Assembly (NCBI RefSeq): GCF_015206895.1
Contig: NZ_JADEXU010000011.1
Coordinates: 23,821 to 87,820 of the forward strand
Source: Nostoc sp. LEGE 12450
GTDB taxonomy: Bacteria > Cyanobacteriota > Cyanobacteriia > Cyanobacteriales > Nostocaceae
Length of the DNA: 64,000 nt
Reading direction: 5' to 3'
The translations under genes and the position numbers were made by a program. Of this stretch, positions 9,214 through 17,291 are shown in pieces (positions within the stretch are counted from its first letter, which is position 1; every line of letters starts with the position of its first letter). The notes under the pieces are model-generated. The model saw nothing but the letters and a program-made list of their open reading frames with translations. It had not been told where the DNA came from and did not search any database.

Positions 9214-9588
9214 GTTGTTTCAAAAGTGTTTGGCTGTGCTTTTAAGTACTTCTAGATCCCCCCTAGCCCCCCTTTTTAAGGCAGGGCTGTTTCATTCGAT
9301 CTCTTAGGGATTTTGTCAAGAGTATGAGTCAGAAATTTGCTTGGGTGGGAAAAAGAAAAACTACCACCTCAACCAGCAAATTTAAGTGCCAACACCATTT
9401 TCTTGCCCAATCAGATTTTTTAGTCACCTGTTTTTTTACTTGAAACGCTTGTAAATCAGCGTCTTTTAGGGAATGAAACAGCCCTGCTTTTTAAGGGGGG
9501 AACCCGGAATCAAAGTCCCTCTTTTTAAGGGGGATTTAGGGGGATCTGAACTTTTGATACCGATAGTGGACTTTTAAAACATCCTCTA
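9214..9588. mobile_element. Composite MITE: host element with a second element inside
   Basis: Imperfect long inverted ends (GGTTGTTTCAAAAGTG...CTAGATCCCCC on the left, GGGGGATCTGAACTTTTGATACC...CTTTTAAAACATCC on the right) define a host element that recurs at 35542-35921. Inside it an insertion at 9281-9487 has perfect 17-bp inverted ends, GCAGGGCTGTTTCATTC and its complement (9471-9487). The host bases TTTTTAAG are duplicated on both sides of the insertion (9273-9280, 9488-9495; extendable to CTTTTTAAGG as 10 bp). The inner ends resemble those of ISAs1-type elements, which is tentative. Neither part encodes a transposase. Confidence 0.75.
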
Positions 9589-10014
9589 AATAGCCAGGTG
9601 CATATATAAAGTTTGTAGTCTTGCTATAAGCGATTCATCGCTCACTACGAACAATGCTTGCTGCAAACTTTTCTTGGGTCAATTCTAGAAGTTTGTGAAG
9701 TTTCTTAATAAACTGACCAACTTTCGGCTGTTTGGGCGTTAACGCTGTTTGACTCTCATGTAATAGATTTAACAAGAAATATATTAATGGTTATATTAGT
9801 TATATATGTACTCTAACTTCAATTAGTAATTATACTGAGTTAGACTTTGGCGAGGAAACCAAGGTATAGTGCAAGCTTAAGAGTTTCAAGTAGTTTTTAG
9901 CCTTGCATTTCGAGTCTTGGCGGGTTTAGTAATACTCTTTGGTTAAGGCAAAAGATGCGATTTATCGGGTTTTTGTGATGTTTATAGCCATCCTGAATCA
10001 TTGCTGAGAAACAA

Positions 10015-10047
10015 AGATCCCCGACTTCTTAAAGAAGTCGGGGATCT
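10015..10047. other. Perfect 16-bp hairpin in long intergenic region
   Basis: AGATCCCCGACTTCTT pairs perfectly with AAGAAGTCGGGGATCT around a single base. There is no T-run on either side, so it is probably a dispersed palindrome rather than a terminator. Apart from this hairpin and a dispersed repeat at 10193-10221, I see nothing in 9590-10270. Confidence 0.6.
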
Positions 10048-10192
10048 GGAGGTTGCAATTCTTACAAATCAAATAAGATCGCTACTGAACGACACGATCG
10101 CACTGTGAAACTATGTACGTACTGTTCAATATGCTTGTGTGAAAATGATAAATACTTACAGCATAAGAGTTTCAGCACTGATAGTCGAATGA

Positions 10193-10221
10193 GCGTTAGC
10201 GTAGCTCATCGTAGACATAGC
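10193..10221. repeat. Dispersed GTAGCCCGTCGTAGACAT-type repeat (variant copy)
   Basis: One of five copies in the window of a ~28-bp repeat whose core reads GTAGCCCGTCGTAGACATCG. Others are at 10585-10612, 31667-31695, 32569-32597 and 40666-40694. This copy is diverged (GTAGCTCATCGTAGACATAG). Confidence 0.7.
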
Positions 10222-10271
10222 TTGAATAACTAGACGCATAAACTATCATTTGGAATGCAAAAATATAGGTG

Positions 10272-10295
10272 TTGGAAAAAAATAAATTTTTCCAA
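10272..10295 (-). terminator. Hairpin downstream of the 81-aa small ORF
   Basis: TTGGAAAAA (10272-10280) and TTTTTCCAA (10287-10295) form a 9-bp stem with a 6-nt AT loop, 16 nt past the stop of the minus-strand ORF at 10312. It is AT-rich and a weak intrinsic terminator at best. Confidence 0.35.
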
Positions 10296-10311
10296 TTTGG
10301 TAAACAATCCA

Positions 10312-10557
10312 TCAATTTGGAGAACACTTGGAACAAAAATCAGGACTGAATTTGCAGTATTGACTCCCTGTTAATGAGTACACTGTACAATAAGGAAAAC
10401 TCGTAAGTTCAATTTTGGCTATTTGCAATTTTGAACCGTTCCGCGACACTCCATTAAGTTTGGTTTTATCAGCCAGAAAGATTGCTACAAGCTTAGGAAA
10501 CGCTATGCAAATAGTAATATTAAGCAGCGTTAGCAGTATAGCGTCTATCAAATTCAT
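10312..10557 (-). CDS. Small hydrophobic protein (81 aa), paralogue of 1271-1435
   Basis: Not a family I recognise. The ATG at 10557 follows AGGAG with a 10-base spacer. The first ~30 residues are a hydrophobic helix (MNLIDAILLTLLN..., then AFPKLVAIFLADK) shared with the 54-aa product at 1271-1435. The remainder diverges completely and carries five Cys in the last ~26 residues, including a C-terminal CSKC. It sits upstream of the Trypco/protease/radical SAM cluster on the same strand, with ~1.3 kb of mobile DNA in between. A dispersed repeat (10585-10612) lies just upstream of its RBS. Role unknown; a membrane-associated peptide is the plainest reading. Confidence 0.6.
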   Translation of the reverse strand: MNLIDAILLTLLNITICIAFPKLVAIFLADKTKLNGVSRNGSKLQIAKIELTSFPYCTVYSLTGSQYCKFSPDFCSKCSPN

Positions 10558-10584
10558 AGGTAATCATCTCCTGTGAAAAATAGC

Positions 10585-10612
10585 CGTAGGCGTAGCCCGT
10601 CGTAGACATCGC
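10585..10612. repeat. Dispersed GTAGCCCGTCGTAGACAT-type repeat
   Basis: A full copy of the ~28-bp repeat with core GTAGCCCGTCGTAGACATCG. It lies in the 5' leader of the small ORF starting at 10557. Confidence 0.75.
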
Positions 10613-10839
10613 TGTTTTGAGGTGCAAACATAATATTATGTGTAGGATTGACCTTCAGTCCATCTATTGCTTGCACTCTATGTAAACTAACTTTAACATA
10701 AATTTTTGTAAATATAAACGTGGAATTTCTGGAATTATTATACACAGAAGGGAATGTGGATAATAAGGACGGTTATTGTAGCGGGATAACAAAATAAACT
10801 GGAAAAACAATTAATTTACGATAATTTAGGTAAGGTGTT

Positions 10840-12789
10840 ATGTCAAAAACCCAAACCGCGTCTTCTTTTTTATCTAACATCAGTGAGCAAGAACGTGAGG
10901 CATTAAAGCGGTTGGTAGATTACACAAATGTGGAATCGCTACCAGAAGTTTGGCCTTTGGCATCTCAACGATTTGGTGATGTTGTTGCCCTCCGCAGTCC
11001 TCACGCCAAACCAGAAATTGTGATTACTTATACACAGTTAGCAGAGCAAATACAATTATTTGCTGCTGGGTTACAGGCATTAGGAGTCAAGCTAGGCGAT
11101 CGCATTTCCTTAATTTCTGACAACAGTCCCCGATGGTTTATTGCCGATCAAGGCATCATGACTGCTGGAGGAGTTGATGCGGTGCGTAGTTCGCAAGCGG
11201 AAAAAGAAGAATTGCTGTTTATCATCGCTAATAGCGGCAGTACAGCAATAGTAGTTGAGGATTTAAAGACACTTAAAAAACTACAAGATCGTCTCAACGA
11301 TTTACCAATTCAGTTTGCAATCTTAATTTCAGATGAAGCACCACCAACAGGCGAAACTCTAAAGGTGCTGAATTTTGCACAGTTGATCGAAATTGGGAAA
11401 AATCATAATTTTGTGCCAGTTAAACAAAATCGTGATGCTTTGGCAACCCTAATTTATACCTCTGGCACTACAGGTAAACCCAAGGGTGTAATGCTGTCTT
11501 ATAAAAATTTGATGCACCAAGTGATCACCTTTGGCACAGTATTACAACCAAATGCGGGCGACATTGTTCTCAGTATTCTACCTTCGTGGCATAGCTACGA
11601 GCGGACTGTTGAATATTACCTACTATCTCAAGGTTGCACGCAAGTTTATACCAACTTGCGTTCTGTCAAAGGAGATTTGAGACAATTTAAACCTAATTAT
11701 ATGGTGGGTGTACCCCGCCTGTGGGAATCGATTTATGAAGGAGTGCAAAAGCAGTTCCGCGAACAACCAGCCAAAAAGCAACGCCTAATTAACTTTTTGT
11801 TGGGCATTAGCGACAAATATATTAAAGCGCGGCGAGTTGCTCAGGGATTGGATTTAAATAATCTTCATGCCTCAGCCATTGAGCGATTAACAGCTAAGAT
11901 CCAAGCATTGGCTTTATTACCCCTCCACGCCTTGGGAGAACGACTAGTTTATGCCAAGGTGCGAGAAGCCACAGGAGGACACGTCAAGCAGATGATTAGC
12001 GGTGGTGGTGCGCTTCCCAGACACATCGATAACTTCTTTGAAATTATTGGTGTGCAGATTTTGCAAGGCTATGGCTTGACAGAAACTTCTCCTGTTACCC
12101 ATGTGCGCCGTCCTTGGCGAAATTTGATTGGTGCATCAGGGCTACCACTCCCCGCTACAGAAGCTAAAATCGTAGATCCTGAGACAAAAGCGCCTTTGCC
12201 AATAGAGAAGCGAGGCTTAGTATTGTTGAGGGGGCCGCAGATTATGCAAGGCTATTACCAAAATCCGGAAGCGACAGCGAAAGCAATTGATGCTGAAGGT
12301 TGGTTTGATAGCGGCGATTTGGGCTGGTTGACACCACAAGACGACTTAGTGCTGACTGGCAGAGCAAAGGATACGATTGTATTGACTAACGGGGAAAACA
12401 TCGAGCCGCAGCCGATCGAAGACGCGTGTTTGCGATCGCCCTACATCGATCAAATTATGCTCGTCGGCCAAGATCAGCGCAGCCTGGGAGCCTTGATTGT
12501 CCCCAATGTCGAAGCCCTAGAAAAATGGGCGCAGAACGATCCGGCCACTTCTTCACCTAGTCAAAAAATTGACTTGGAGAGTAGAATGATCCAGGATTTA
12601 TTTCGGCAAGAATTGAATCGAGAAGTGCAAAATCGTCCAGGCTATCGACCGGATGACCGCATTGGGACATTCAAACTCATTCTAGAACCGTTTTCTATCG
12701 AAAATGGTTTGATGACACAAACACTAAAAGTTCGCCGACATATCGTCACGGAACGTTATCGCGATATTATTGACGGCATGTTTGCCTGA
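10840..12789 (+). CDS. aas: Long-chain acyl-ACP synthetase / AMP-binding protein
   Basis: A 649-aa adenylate-forming enzyme that activates free fatty acids. In cyanobacteria the single homologue of this type works as an acyl-ACP synthetase that recycles fatty acids released from membrane lipids. The AMP-binding motif IYTSGTTGKPKGV is at 205-217; later motifs include GYGLTETSP and the ATP-binding GWFDSGDLGWL segment, followed by the hinge region TGRAKD. Length and motif order are typical. The start ATG follows AAGG at about 9 bases. A YlqD gene follows 42 bp downstream on the same strand. Acyl-CoA versus acyl-ACP specificity is inferred from taxonomy, not from residues. Confidence 0.88.
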   Translation: MSKTQTASSFLSNISEQEREALKRLVDYTNVESLPEVWPLASQRFGDVVALRSPHAKPEIVITYTQLAEQIQLFAAGLQALGVKLGDRISLISDNSPRWFIADQGIMTAGGVDAVRSSQAEKEELLFIIANSGSTAIVVEDLKTLKKLQDRLNDLPIQFAILISDEAPPTGETLKVLNFAQLIEIGKNHNFVPVKQNRDALATLIYTSGTTGKPKGVMLSYKNLMHQVITFGTVLQPNAGDIVLSILPSWHSYERTVEYYLLSQGCTQVYTNLRSVKGDLRQFKPNYMVGVPRLWESIYEGVQKQFREQPAKKQRLINFLLGISDKYIKARRVAQGLDLNNLHASAIERLTAKIQALALLPLHALGERLVYAKVREATGGHVKQMISGGGALPRHIDNFFEIIGVQILQGYGLTETSPVTHVRRPWRNLIGASGLPLPATEAKIVDPETKAPLPIEKRGLVLLRGPQIMQGYYQNPEATAKAIDAEGWFDSGDLGWLTPQDDLVLTGRAKDTIVLTNGENIEPQPIEDACLRSPYIDQIMLVGQDQRSLGALIVPNVEALEKWAQNDPATSSPSQKIDLESRMIQDLFRQELNREVQNRPGYRPDDRIGTFKLILEPFSIENGLMTQTLKVRRHIVTERYRDIIDGMFA

Positions 12790-12831
12790 TAATTCCACCT
12801 CCCAACTGTAAAGAGTGAACGTGAAATATTT

Positions 12832-13281
12832 ATGGATGTCTCCAAATCTAATTTGCTTCTGAAACGCGTCGTTAACGTCAAAGTTATTGTGACTCCCCTC
12901 TGGAAAGAGGAAGTACAACAGCAGTTACAAACCCAGATCAATCAACTCGATCAGCAACTGCAACAGCTAGACGTAGAAGGACAAAGAGCGATCGCAGCAA
13001 TTCAAAAGCAGAGTCTGCAACCACCCGGGCCCCAGACCCTCCAACAGATTGACAATATCCAACTCCAAGTCAATCAAAAGAAAAGTGAATTTCTAGAACA
13101 AAAAAATCAGTTGCTGCAAAATCTCCAGCAAGTGCAGTTTCTCCAGCAAGATCAGGAAGTCAACCAATTCCAAATGGAAGGCTTTTTCCGGGTAGAGATA
13201 GGAGATAATCTGATTAGCAAAATGCAAGTAGAAATCGTTCTGCGCGATGGCGTTGTAGAAGAGATTCGCGGCGACATTTAA
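12832..13281 (+). CDS. YlqD family protein
   Basis: A 149-aa protein with the YlqD layout: a short N-terminal beta region (LLKRVVNVKVIVTPLWKE), a long Gln/Leu-rich coiled coil (residues ~25-105, with QQLQTQINQLDQQLQQL) and a C-terminal FFRVEIGDNL...VEIVLRDGVVEEI beta region. Function is unknown in all organisms. It probably shares a transcript with the acyl-ACP synthetase 42 bp upstream. Heptamer repeats follow its stop codon. Confidence 0.8.
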   Translation: MDVSKSNLLLKRVVNVKVIVTPLWKEEVQQQLQTQINQLDQQLQQLDVEGQRAIAAIQKQSLQPPGPQTLQQIDNIQLQVNQKKSEFLEQKNQLLQNLQQVQFLQQDQEVNQFQMEGFFRVEIGDNLISKMQVEIVLRDGVVEEIRGDI

Positions 13282-13283
13282 AT

Positions 13284-13372
13284 TTGTCATTTGTCCGTTG
13301 TCCGTTGTCATTAGTTTTGTGAGCAATGACTAATAACTAATGACCAATGACCAATGACTAATGACAAATATG
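13284..13372. repeat. Heptanucleotide STRR block
   Basis: Tandem 7-mers of the types TTTGTCA/TTGTCCG and TAATGAC/CAATGAC, on both arms of a loose inverted structure. These are short tandemly repeated repetitive sequences typical of heterocystous cyanobacteria. They sit between the convergent YlqD gene and the gene at 13358 and overlap the end of the latter. Confidence 0.75.
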
Positions 13373-13882
13373 ATTTAACTTAGTGCGGGAGAGGCTCCCA
13401 GCCGAACATTCTACCTGGGAGCCAGCCCAAACAATTTGCCAGACTGGAGGAGAACTAATAAATAGCGATCGCCCGAAGGCTGACATCTCAACTCGATATT
13501 TAACTGCACTAACTGCATCATCACTCCGCTTGAATTGGGTAATCGTCACTAAAGCCTGATTTCGTTGTGGATAAGCTACCTCTACCTTTCGCGTTCCTTC
13601 CACTGCTGGTATGCTGTCAAAGGCATTCAGAGCAAGGGTAGCAGGATCGCTTCCTTGGAGAGATGAGTTAATATTTTCTAAGGGTATAGTTTTATAGTTA
13701 GAGCGGTCTGGGTATGCAACAATCTCTTGAGATTGATGTATTGCTCTCACCTGCTGGGTTTGCCCATAACTAGTCTCAACAATCGGTGCAGATTGCTGGC
13801 GCTGGGTAATATATACTCCAGCGCCAGCAGTGGCAAAGATACTTAGTATCACAATCAAAATGAATTTTAGCTTTGCCGACAT
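13358..13882 (-). CDS. Conserved membrane-anchored/secreted protein of unknown function
   Basis: A ~174-aa protein starting at the ATG at 13882; an upstream TTG at 13903 is in frame but less likely. Residues 1-25 form a signal anchor (KLKFILIVILSIFATAGAGVY). The rest is periplasmic, with a compact alpha/beta region (FDSIPAVEGTRKVEVAYPQ, ALVTITQF, KYRVEM, WQIVWAGSQVEC) that resembles small cyanobacterial proteins of unknown function. The last residues are encoded inside a heptamer repeat block, so the C-terminus may be variable. No function can be assigned. Confidence 0.6.
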   Translation of the reverse strand: MSAKLKFILIVILSIFATAGAGVYITQRQQSAPIVETSYGQTQQVRAIHQSQEIVAYPDRSNYKTIPLENINSSLQGSDPATLALNAFDSIPAVEGTRKVEVAYPQRNQALVTITQFKRSDDAVSAVKYRVEMSAFGRSLFISSPPVWQIVWAGSQVECSAGSLSRTKLNHICH

Positions 13883-13899
13883 AAAAGTAAACAGGAATT

Positions 13900-14130
13900 T
13901 CAAATAGGTTTATTACCAATTTTGAATTCTAGATTGAACTGCATCCCATATCCTCTACCTGTGAGTAGCTCTTGTATCTTAAGCATCCGGTATGAGGAAG
14001 TATAAATAGCAATCCCATTTAATCTCTGAGAAACTCGTGCTGGTTTTTGCAAGTCAACGATTAAAACGAGATCGAGATATTGGCTAACCCTTAAGGATTG
14101 CTCTGTATTATAGACATCCAATTCATATTT
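13900..14130 (-). pseudogene. Possible gene remnant without a proper start
   Basis: An open frame of ~75 codons ending in TGA at 13900 reads like protein (SQYLDLVLIVDLQKPARVSQ, IYTSSYRMLKIQELL), but has no ATG near its beginning, only a TTG at 14121 with no RBS, and a stop just upstream. I do not recognise the family. It may be a 3' fragment of a lost gene or a small gene with a non-standard start; it would abut the gene at 13882. Confidence 0.3.
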
Positions 14131-14287
14131 AGGTTCCTGGGGTTAAGAGTTAAGAGTTAGGAACTCTCCCAATACCAATTCCCAATCTAAAATATAAAAT
14201 CTCCAGCCCAAAACTCTCCCGCCAAGATACAATTCGATCTGATGAAAGCTGTTAAAGTCCATAAACCATTGATTTCCAAACCACCCT

Positions 14288-15589
14288 ATGAGCATTCATG
14301 AAGTATTTATGCCGGCGCTGAGTTCCACCATGACGGAAGGCAAAATCGTCTCCTGGGTGAAATCGCCAGGGGACAAAGTGGAAAAAGGCGAAACAGTGGT
14401 GGTTGTAGAGTCAGATAAGGCAGATATGGATGTAGAAACCTTTTATGAAGGCTTTCTTGCCCATATCATAGTTGAAGCTGGTGAAACTGCCCCGGTAGGA
14501 TCTGCGATCGCCTTCATAGCCGAAACTGAAGCTGAAATTGAACAGGCCAAATCTCTTGCCAATTCCGGCGGCGTGGCTGCTACTACTACCTCTGCCCCTG
14601 AACCAATCGCTGCCACAGCCTCAGTTGTAACGCCTGCCTTAGCGTCTCAAAATGGCTCTAATCACAAAGAAGGCAGACTTGTAGCTTCACCCCGTGCCCG
14701 CAAATTAGCCAAAGAACTCAAAGTTGATTTAACTACACTCCAAGGCAGTGGCCCCTACGGTCGCATTGTCGCCGAAGATGTAGAAGCATTGTCCAATAAG
14801 GGCAAACAACCCGCCACTGCCCCAGTTGCCCCACCAGCAGTTGTACCAACTAGCGCCCCAGTTGCATCCCCAGCATCTCGGACACCAGCACCCGCGCCAG
14901 TGGTAGCTGCTGTTCCTGGTCAAATCGTACCTCTAACTACCTTCCAAAATGCCGTAGTGCGGAACATGGTAGCCACCATATCCGTGCCCGTCTTCCGTGT
15001 CGGTTATACAATTACCACTGACGGATTAGACAAACTTTATAAACAAATTAAATCCAAAGGCGTGACAATGACAGCGCTACTGGCGAAAGCTGTAGCAGTG
15101 ACATTGCAAAAACACCCATTGTTAAATGCTAGCTATTCAGACCAGGGTATTGTTTATCATTCTGATATCAACATTTCCGTAGCCGTAGCGATGGATGATG
15201 GCGGATTAATTACACCTGTGTTGCAAAATGCAGATGCAGTGGATATTTATTCTCTATCGCGTACTTGGAAGTCTTTGGTAGAACGTGCCAGAGCAAAACA
15301 ACTACAACCCCAAGAATACAACAGTGGTACTTTTACCCTATCTAATTTGGGGATGTTTGGCGTAGACAAATTTGATGCGATTTTGCCGCCTGGACAAGGT
15401 TCAATTTTAGCGATCGGGGCATCCCGTCCGCAAGTAGTAGCAACACCCGACGGTTTATTTGGCGTGCGGCAACAAATGCAAGTCAATATTACTTCTGACC
15501 ACCGCATTATTTACGGTGCCCATGCTGCGGCGTTCTTGCAAGATTTAGCAAAATTGATTGAGACAAATCCTCAATCTTTGACAATGTAA
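14288..15589 (+). CDS. pdhC: Pyruvate dehydrogenase E2, dihydrolipoamide acetyltransferase
   Basis: The 433-aa acyltransferase core of the pyruvate dehydrogenase complex, moving acetyl groups from the E1-linked lipoyl arm to CoA. Domains in order: a lipoyl domain (1-80) with the lipoylated lysine K44 in VESDKADMDVE; an Ala/Pro linker; a peripheral-subunit-binding domain (~130-165, with ASPRARKLAKEL and GPYGRIVAEDV); a second Ala/Pro linker; and the catalytic domain (~215-433) ending in TSDHRIIYGA, where H405 is the catalytic histidine. Length is normal for cyanobacteria. It stands alone, without E1 or E3 genes beside it, as is usual in this group. Confidence 0.93.
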   Translation: MSIHEVFMPALSSTMTEGKIVSWVKSPGDKVEKGETVVVVESDKADMDVETFYEGFLAHIIVEAGETAPVGSAIAFIAETEAEIEQAKSLANSGGVAATTTSAPEPIAATASVVTPALASQNGSNHKEGRLVASPRARKLAKELKVDLTTLQGSGPYGRIVAEDVEALSNKGKQPATAPVAPPAVVPTSAPVASPASRTPAPAPVVAAVPGQIVPLTTFQNAVVRNMVATISVPVFRVGYTITTDGLDKLYKQIKSKGVTMTALLAKAVAVTLQKHPLLNASYSDQGIVYHSDINISVAVAMDDGGLITPVLQNADAVDIYSLSRTWKSLVERARAKQLQPQEYNSGTFTLSNLGMFGVDKFDAILPPGQGSILAIGASRPQVVATPDGLFGVRQQMQVNITSDHRIIYGAHAAAFLQDLAKLIETNPQSLTM

Positions 15590-15613
15590 TTTTGAAAAGA
15601 CACCAAATTTAAA

Positions 15614-15661
15614 TGTTAGCGCTATGAGCGAACAGCAGTTTGTCGTAGAGTAGCGCTAACA
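15614..15661 (+). other. Inverted repeat after pdhC
   Basis: TGTTAGCGCTA (15614-15624) and TAGCGCTAACA (15651-15661) form a perfect 11-bp stem with a 26-nt loop that includes a TCGTAGAGTAG-type dispersed repeat. It lies 24 bp past the pdhC stop and may act as a 3'-end structure. Confidence 0.5.
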
Positions 15662-15750
15662 ATAAACAACACCTAAACTTAAATTTTTATGAACAAACCA
15701 TGTAGCGATATCACGTCTCTACATGAGTTTATGTCCAAACTGATATCACA

Positions 15751-16677
15751 GTGACATACGATAACACCCTGAAATATCTGGTTGAGCAGTATCCAGAAGA
15801 TTTTACCCGCTACTTACTTGCATCAGAAGTAACGGACATCCAGATTCTCAAAACAGAACTAAATCAAGAACCAATTCGTGCCGATTCAGTAACCTTTTTG
15901 CAAACTGCCAATCAGATACTGCATTTAGAGTTTCAAACCTTACCAGCATCAACTCCACCGTTGCCACTGCGGATGTTGGACTATTGGGTGCGGCTATATC
16001 GACAATACAATTGTGATATCGAGCAGGTAGTAATTTTCCTTAAACCCACAACTTCAGAAGCTGTATTTGTAAATCAATTTACTGCCCGCAATACTACCCA
16101 CCGTTATCGCGTCATCCGAATTTGGGAACAAGACCCAGAGCCTTTATTGTTATCTCCTGGTTTGTTACCTCTGGCAACTTTGGCGCGAACAGATTCTCCT
16201 CAAAGCTTACTGCAACAAGTAGCAGTTCAGGTGAGTATGATTGAAGAAGCAGCCACTAAGCAGAGTATCTCGGTATGTACCCAACTTCTAGCAGGGTTGG
16301 TATTCGAGCCAGAACTCATTCGTCAGTTTTTGAGGAGAGAAGATATGAGAGAATCTGCCATTTATCAAGAAATTCTCCAAGAAGGGCTCCAAGAAGGGAG
16401 ACAACGAGGCATTGAACAGGGTATTGAACAGGGTATTGAACAGGGTATTGAACAAGGCATTGAACAAGGCATTGAACAAGGCATTGAACAAGGAAGACAA
16501 TCAGAACTGAGGCTAGTGATACGTCTATTAACTCGTCGGCTTGGTTCTATTAATTCTCAGTTACAATCTCGGTTGCAAGAGTTGTCCCTAGCTCAGTTAG
16601 AAAACTTGGGTGAAGTCTTACTAGATTTTGCTAGTGAGACTGATTTAATGAATTGGCTAAATACAATAGAAAATTAG
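15751..16677 (+). CDS. Rpn-type PD-(D/E)XK nuclease / transposase-like protein (DUF4351)
   Basis: A 308-aa protein of the Rpn/YhgA-like group (recombination-promoting nuclease, often annotated 'putative transposase'). The N-terminal nuclease-like part has the TYDNTLKYLVEQYPEDF start and the HLEFQT strand (E-x-Q of the PD-(D/E)XK core). The C-terminal ~60 residues (ELRLVIRLLTRRLG...LQELSLAQLENLGE) match DUF4351. Between them lie about seven copies of the tetrapeptide EQGI, encoded by near-identical 12-bp units at about 16411-16494. The start is GTG; no clear RBS. Biological role in cyanobacteria is unproven. Confidence 0.8.
   Translation: MTYDNTLKYLVEQYPEDFTRYLLASEVTDIQILKTELNQEPIRADSVTFLQTANQILHLEFQTLPASTPPLPLRMLDYWVRLYRQYNCDIEQVVIFLKPTTSEAVFVNQFTARNTTHRYRVIRIWEQDPEPLLLSPGLLPLATLARTDSPQSLLQQVAVQVSMIEEAATKQSISVCTQLLAGLVFEPELIRQFLRREDMRESAIYQEILQEGLQEGRQRGIEQGIEQGIEQGIEQGIEQGIEQGIEQGRQSELRLVIRLLTRRLGSINSQLQSRLQELSLAQLENLGEVLLDFASETDLMNWLNTIEN
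16411..16494 (+). repeat. 12-bp in-frame tandem repeat (EQGI units)
   Basis: Seven near-perfect copies of a 12-bp unit (GAACAGGGTATT or GAACAAGGCATT), each encoding Glu-Gln-Gly-Ile. Copy number can change by slippage without loss of frame. Confidence 0.85.
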
Positions 16678-16686
16678 AGTTTGCTC

Positions 16687-16965
16687 TCAACCTCTACCAG
16701 TTACAAAAAAAGTCAGATTTTCATACCAAGCACCTTGCTCTGTTGCTTCTGCTTCAATTTTTTGACGATACTCTGCTTTTAATTCTGCCATTTGCTCTGA
16801 TGAAACCTGTAACAAGGGATTTTCTCTAGGATAAAACCATCCTCCATTCCATTCTCTAGCTTGCTCTAAATTACGGTAAAAACCTAATTGTTGGGTCTTC
16901 ACTTCAATATCTTTAAATCCAACTTCTGCAAGCAGATGATGATACTTTTCGGGAGTACCTGTCGG
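16687..16965 (-). pseudogene. 3' remnant of a SAM-dependent methyltransferase-like gene
   Basis: The frame reads TGTPEKYHHLLAEVGFKDIE..., continues through YRNLEQAREWNGGWFYPREN and ends ENLTFFVTGRG. This matches the C-terminal end of class I methyltransferases, where the late strand is followed by an insertion helix. An in-frame stop at 16966-16968 and the lack of any SAM-binding motif upstream show the 5' part is lost. An ATG at 16902 exists but would give only the tail. Confidence 0.6.
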
Positions 16966-17015
16966 CTAATTGATATTTGTTAGGAAAATATTATGTTTGT
17001 CACAAATTTCGATGC

Positions 17016-17222
17016 TTATGATTTTCCCTCAAGTTTATGAATCTTCGGTGGATGAGGTTCATCTTTAAGTGCAAAATCTAACCCACCGATCACAAATTTT
17101 TCTTGTGTCCGCTCGAAGCTCGAAATATGGACTCGAATAGTCGAGGCGATCGCTTGATCTGTTTCTCCCTTTGAAGCCATCAAAAAAAATGGATGTACTA
17201 CCAAACATTGTTGCCTTAGCAC
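17016..17222 (-). pseudogene. Remnant of an IS630-type transposase N-terminus
   Basis: The ~68-codon frame contains a helix-turn-helix-like segment (KGETDQAIASTIRVHISSFERTQ, then KFVIGGLDFALKDEPHPP) as at the start of IS630-family transposases. The catalytic DDE domain is absent. No inverted ends were identified. With the methyltransferase remnant beside it, this is a decayed region. A further ~20-codon remnant ending TAG near 17230 may be another gene tail. Confidence 0.55.
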
Positions 17223-17291
17223 ACTACTAGGGAGAAACAGTTAATTCACGAAAAGCTTGGGTTGCGTTGATGTCAGGAAAACCGAAATGGA

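Noticed and set aside
10554..10745. 63-codon minus-strand ORF upstream of the small ORF
   Set aside because: It runs through a dispersed repeat and has no protein-like pattern or RBS.
13900..14130. Treating the 73-codon minus-strand ORF as an intact gene
   Set aside because: It starts only at TTG without RBS, so it is listed as a possible remnant instead.
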